NCBI GenBank assembly: GCA_024697655.1
Contig: JAILFI010000095.1
Span: forward strand, 1-6,441
From: Clostridiales bacterium
Lineage (GTDB): Bacteria; Bacillota_A; Clostridia; Peptostreptococcales; Anaerovoracaceae
Reading direction: 5' to 3'
DNA length: 6,441 nucleotides
The notes beneath the pieces are model-generated. The model was not told the DNA's origin and did no database searches. It was given only the letters and a program-made list of their open reading frames with translations. The translations under genes and the position numbers were made by a program. Shown in pieces: positions 5,957 through 6,441 of the stretch (position 1 is the stretch's first letter; each line of letters begins with the position of its first letter).

Positions 5957-6441
5957 TCAGCCGAACAGCGCCGCCAGGTTCTCTTTGAACGGCGGGCGGA
6001 CGATGCCCTTCTCCGTGACGATGCCGGCGATGAGTTCGTGGTCCGTCACGTCGAATGCCGGATTGTAACATTTGACCCCTTCCGGCGCCATCGGTTTTAC
6101 GTAATGCATGCTGCGGATCTCTTCCCCGTCGCGCAGTTCGATCGGGATATCCGCACCGGACGCGCAGGACAGGTCGATCGTGGACGAGGGGCCGAGCACA
6201 TAGAACGGGATGCCGTAGTGCTTTGCGAGGATCGCCACACCGCTCGTGCCGATCTTATTCGCTGCGTCACCGTTCGCCGCCACGCGGTCGCAGCCGACAA
6301 AGCAGGCGTTCACCCAGCCGTTCTTCATGACGATGGACGCCATGTTGTCACAGATCAGCGTGACATCCACGCCGGCTTTCTGCAGTTCGTAGGCGGTCAG
6401 GCGCGCCCCCTGCAGGAGCGGTCTGGTCTCGTCCGCGAACG
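5957..6441 (-). CDS. mtnA: S-methyl-5-thioribose-1-phosphate isomerase, C-terminal part
   Basis: MtnA converts 5-methylthioribose 1-phosphate to 5-methylthioribulose 1-phosphate in salvage of methylthioadenosine; it belongs to the eIF2B-alpha-like fold family. The last 160 residues are visible, about half of a family protein of roughly 350; the 5' part lies beyond the window. Family blocks seen in order are [89 protein letters not shown] and the C-terminal [14 protein letters not shown]. The Asp in GCDR (6287-6289) corresponds to the catalytic Asp240 of Bacillus subtilis MtnA; the catalytic Cys160 equivalent is outside the window. The stop is TGA at 5957-5959, followed 28 nt later by a terminator, so this is the last gene of its transcript. 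A related eIF2B-like sugar-phosphate isomerase is possible but the block pattern fits MtnA well. Confidence 0.93.
   Translation of the reverse strand, partial: FADETRPLLQGARLTAYELQKAGVDVTLICDNMASIVMKNGWVNACFVGCDRVAANGDAANKIGTSGVAILAKHYGIPFYVLGPSSTIDLSCASGADIPIELRDGEEIRSMHYVKPMAPEGVKCYNPAFDVTDHELIAGIVTEKGIVRPPFKENLAALFG

Overview
The window is a compact stretch of bacterial chromosome with every recognisable gene on the minus strand. It reads, in transcription order from high to low coordinates: the 3' half of mtnA (methylthioribose-1-phosphate isomerase), a rho-independent terminator, a promoter region, two tandem paralogous long-chain acyl-CoA synthetase-type AMP-forming ligases, an internal promoter with a structured leader, greA (transcript-cleavage factor), and lysS (class II lysyl-tRNA synthetase, cut by the window edge just before its last catalytic motif). 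The genes are close to back-to-back.

The base composition is moderately GC-rich by eye. Strong AAAGGAG-type Shine-Dalgarno sites lie 6-9 nt before the starts, the promoters are sigma-A-like, and greA sits directly upstream of lysS. Together these suggest a GC-rich member of the Bacillota (Firmicutes), probably an anaerobic clostridial or erysipelotrichial lineage. This is an inference; nothing in the window fixes the genus.

Region by region: 6441-5957 is the end of mtnA, in methionine salvage. 5928-5902 is its hairpin plus T-run terminator. 5901-5736 is the intergenic region, with an extended -10 promoter overlapped by twin GTATAC palindromes. 5735-3990 and 3974-2052 are the two ligases, separated by 15 nt that hold the second gene's ribosome binding site, so they are probably co-transcribed and translationally coupled. 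2049-1937 holds a good promoter (TTGCAA, 17 nt, TATAAT) and a leader that should begin with a hairpin. 1936-1442 is greA. 1441-1385 is a short spacer with an 8-bp hairpin. 1384-1 is lysS.

Functionally these are three blocks: methionine/MTA salvage, fatty-acid activation, and core gene expression (GreA and LysS). I see no terminator between the ligases and greA, so read-through from the ligase operon into greA-lysS is possible. I found no mobile element, CRISPR array, tRNA, rRNA or clearly novel system. The most unusual points are the ligase pair (one with an acidic insertion and an altered C-terminal catalytic-lysine motif), the three non-coding structural signals, and a codon bias so strong that it leaves very long open frames on the antisense strand.
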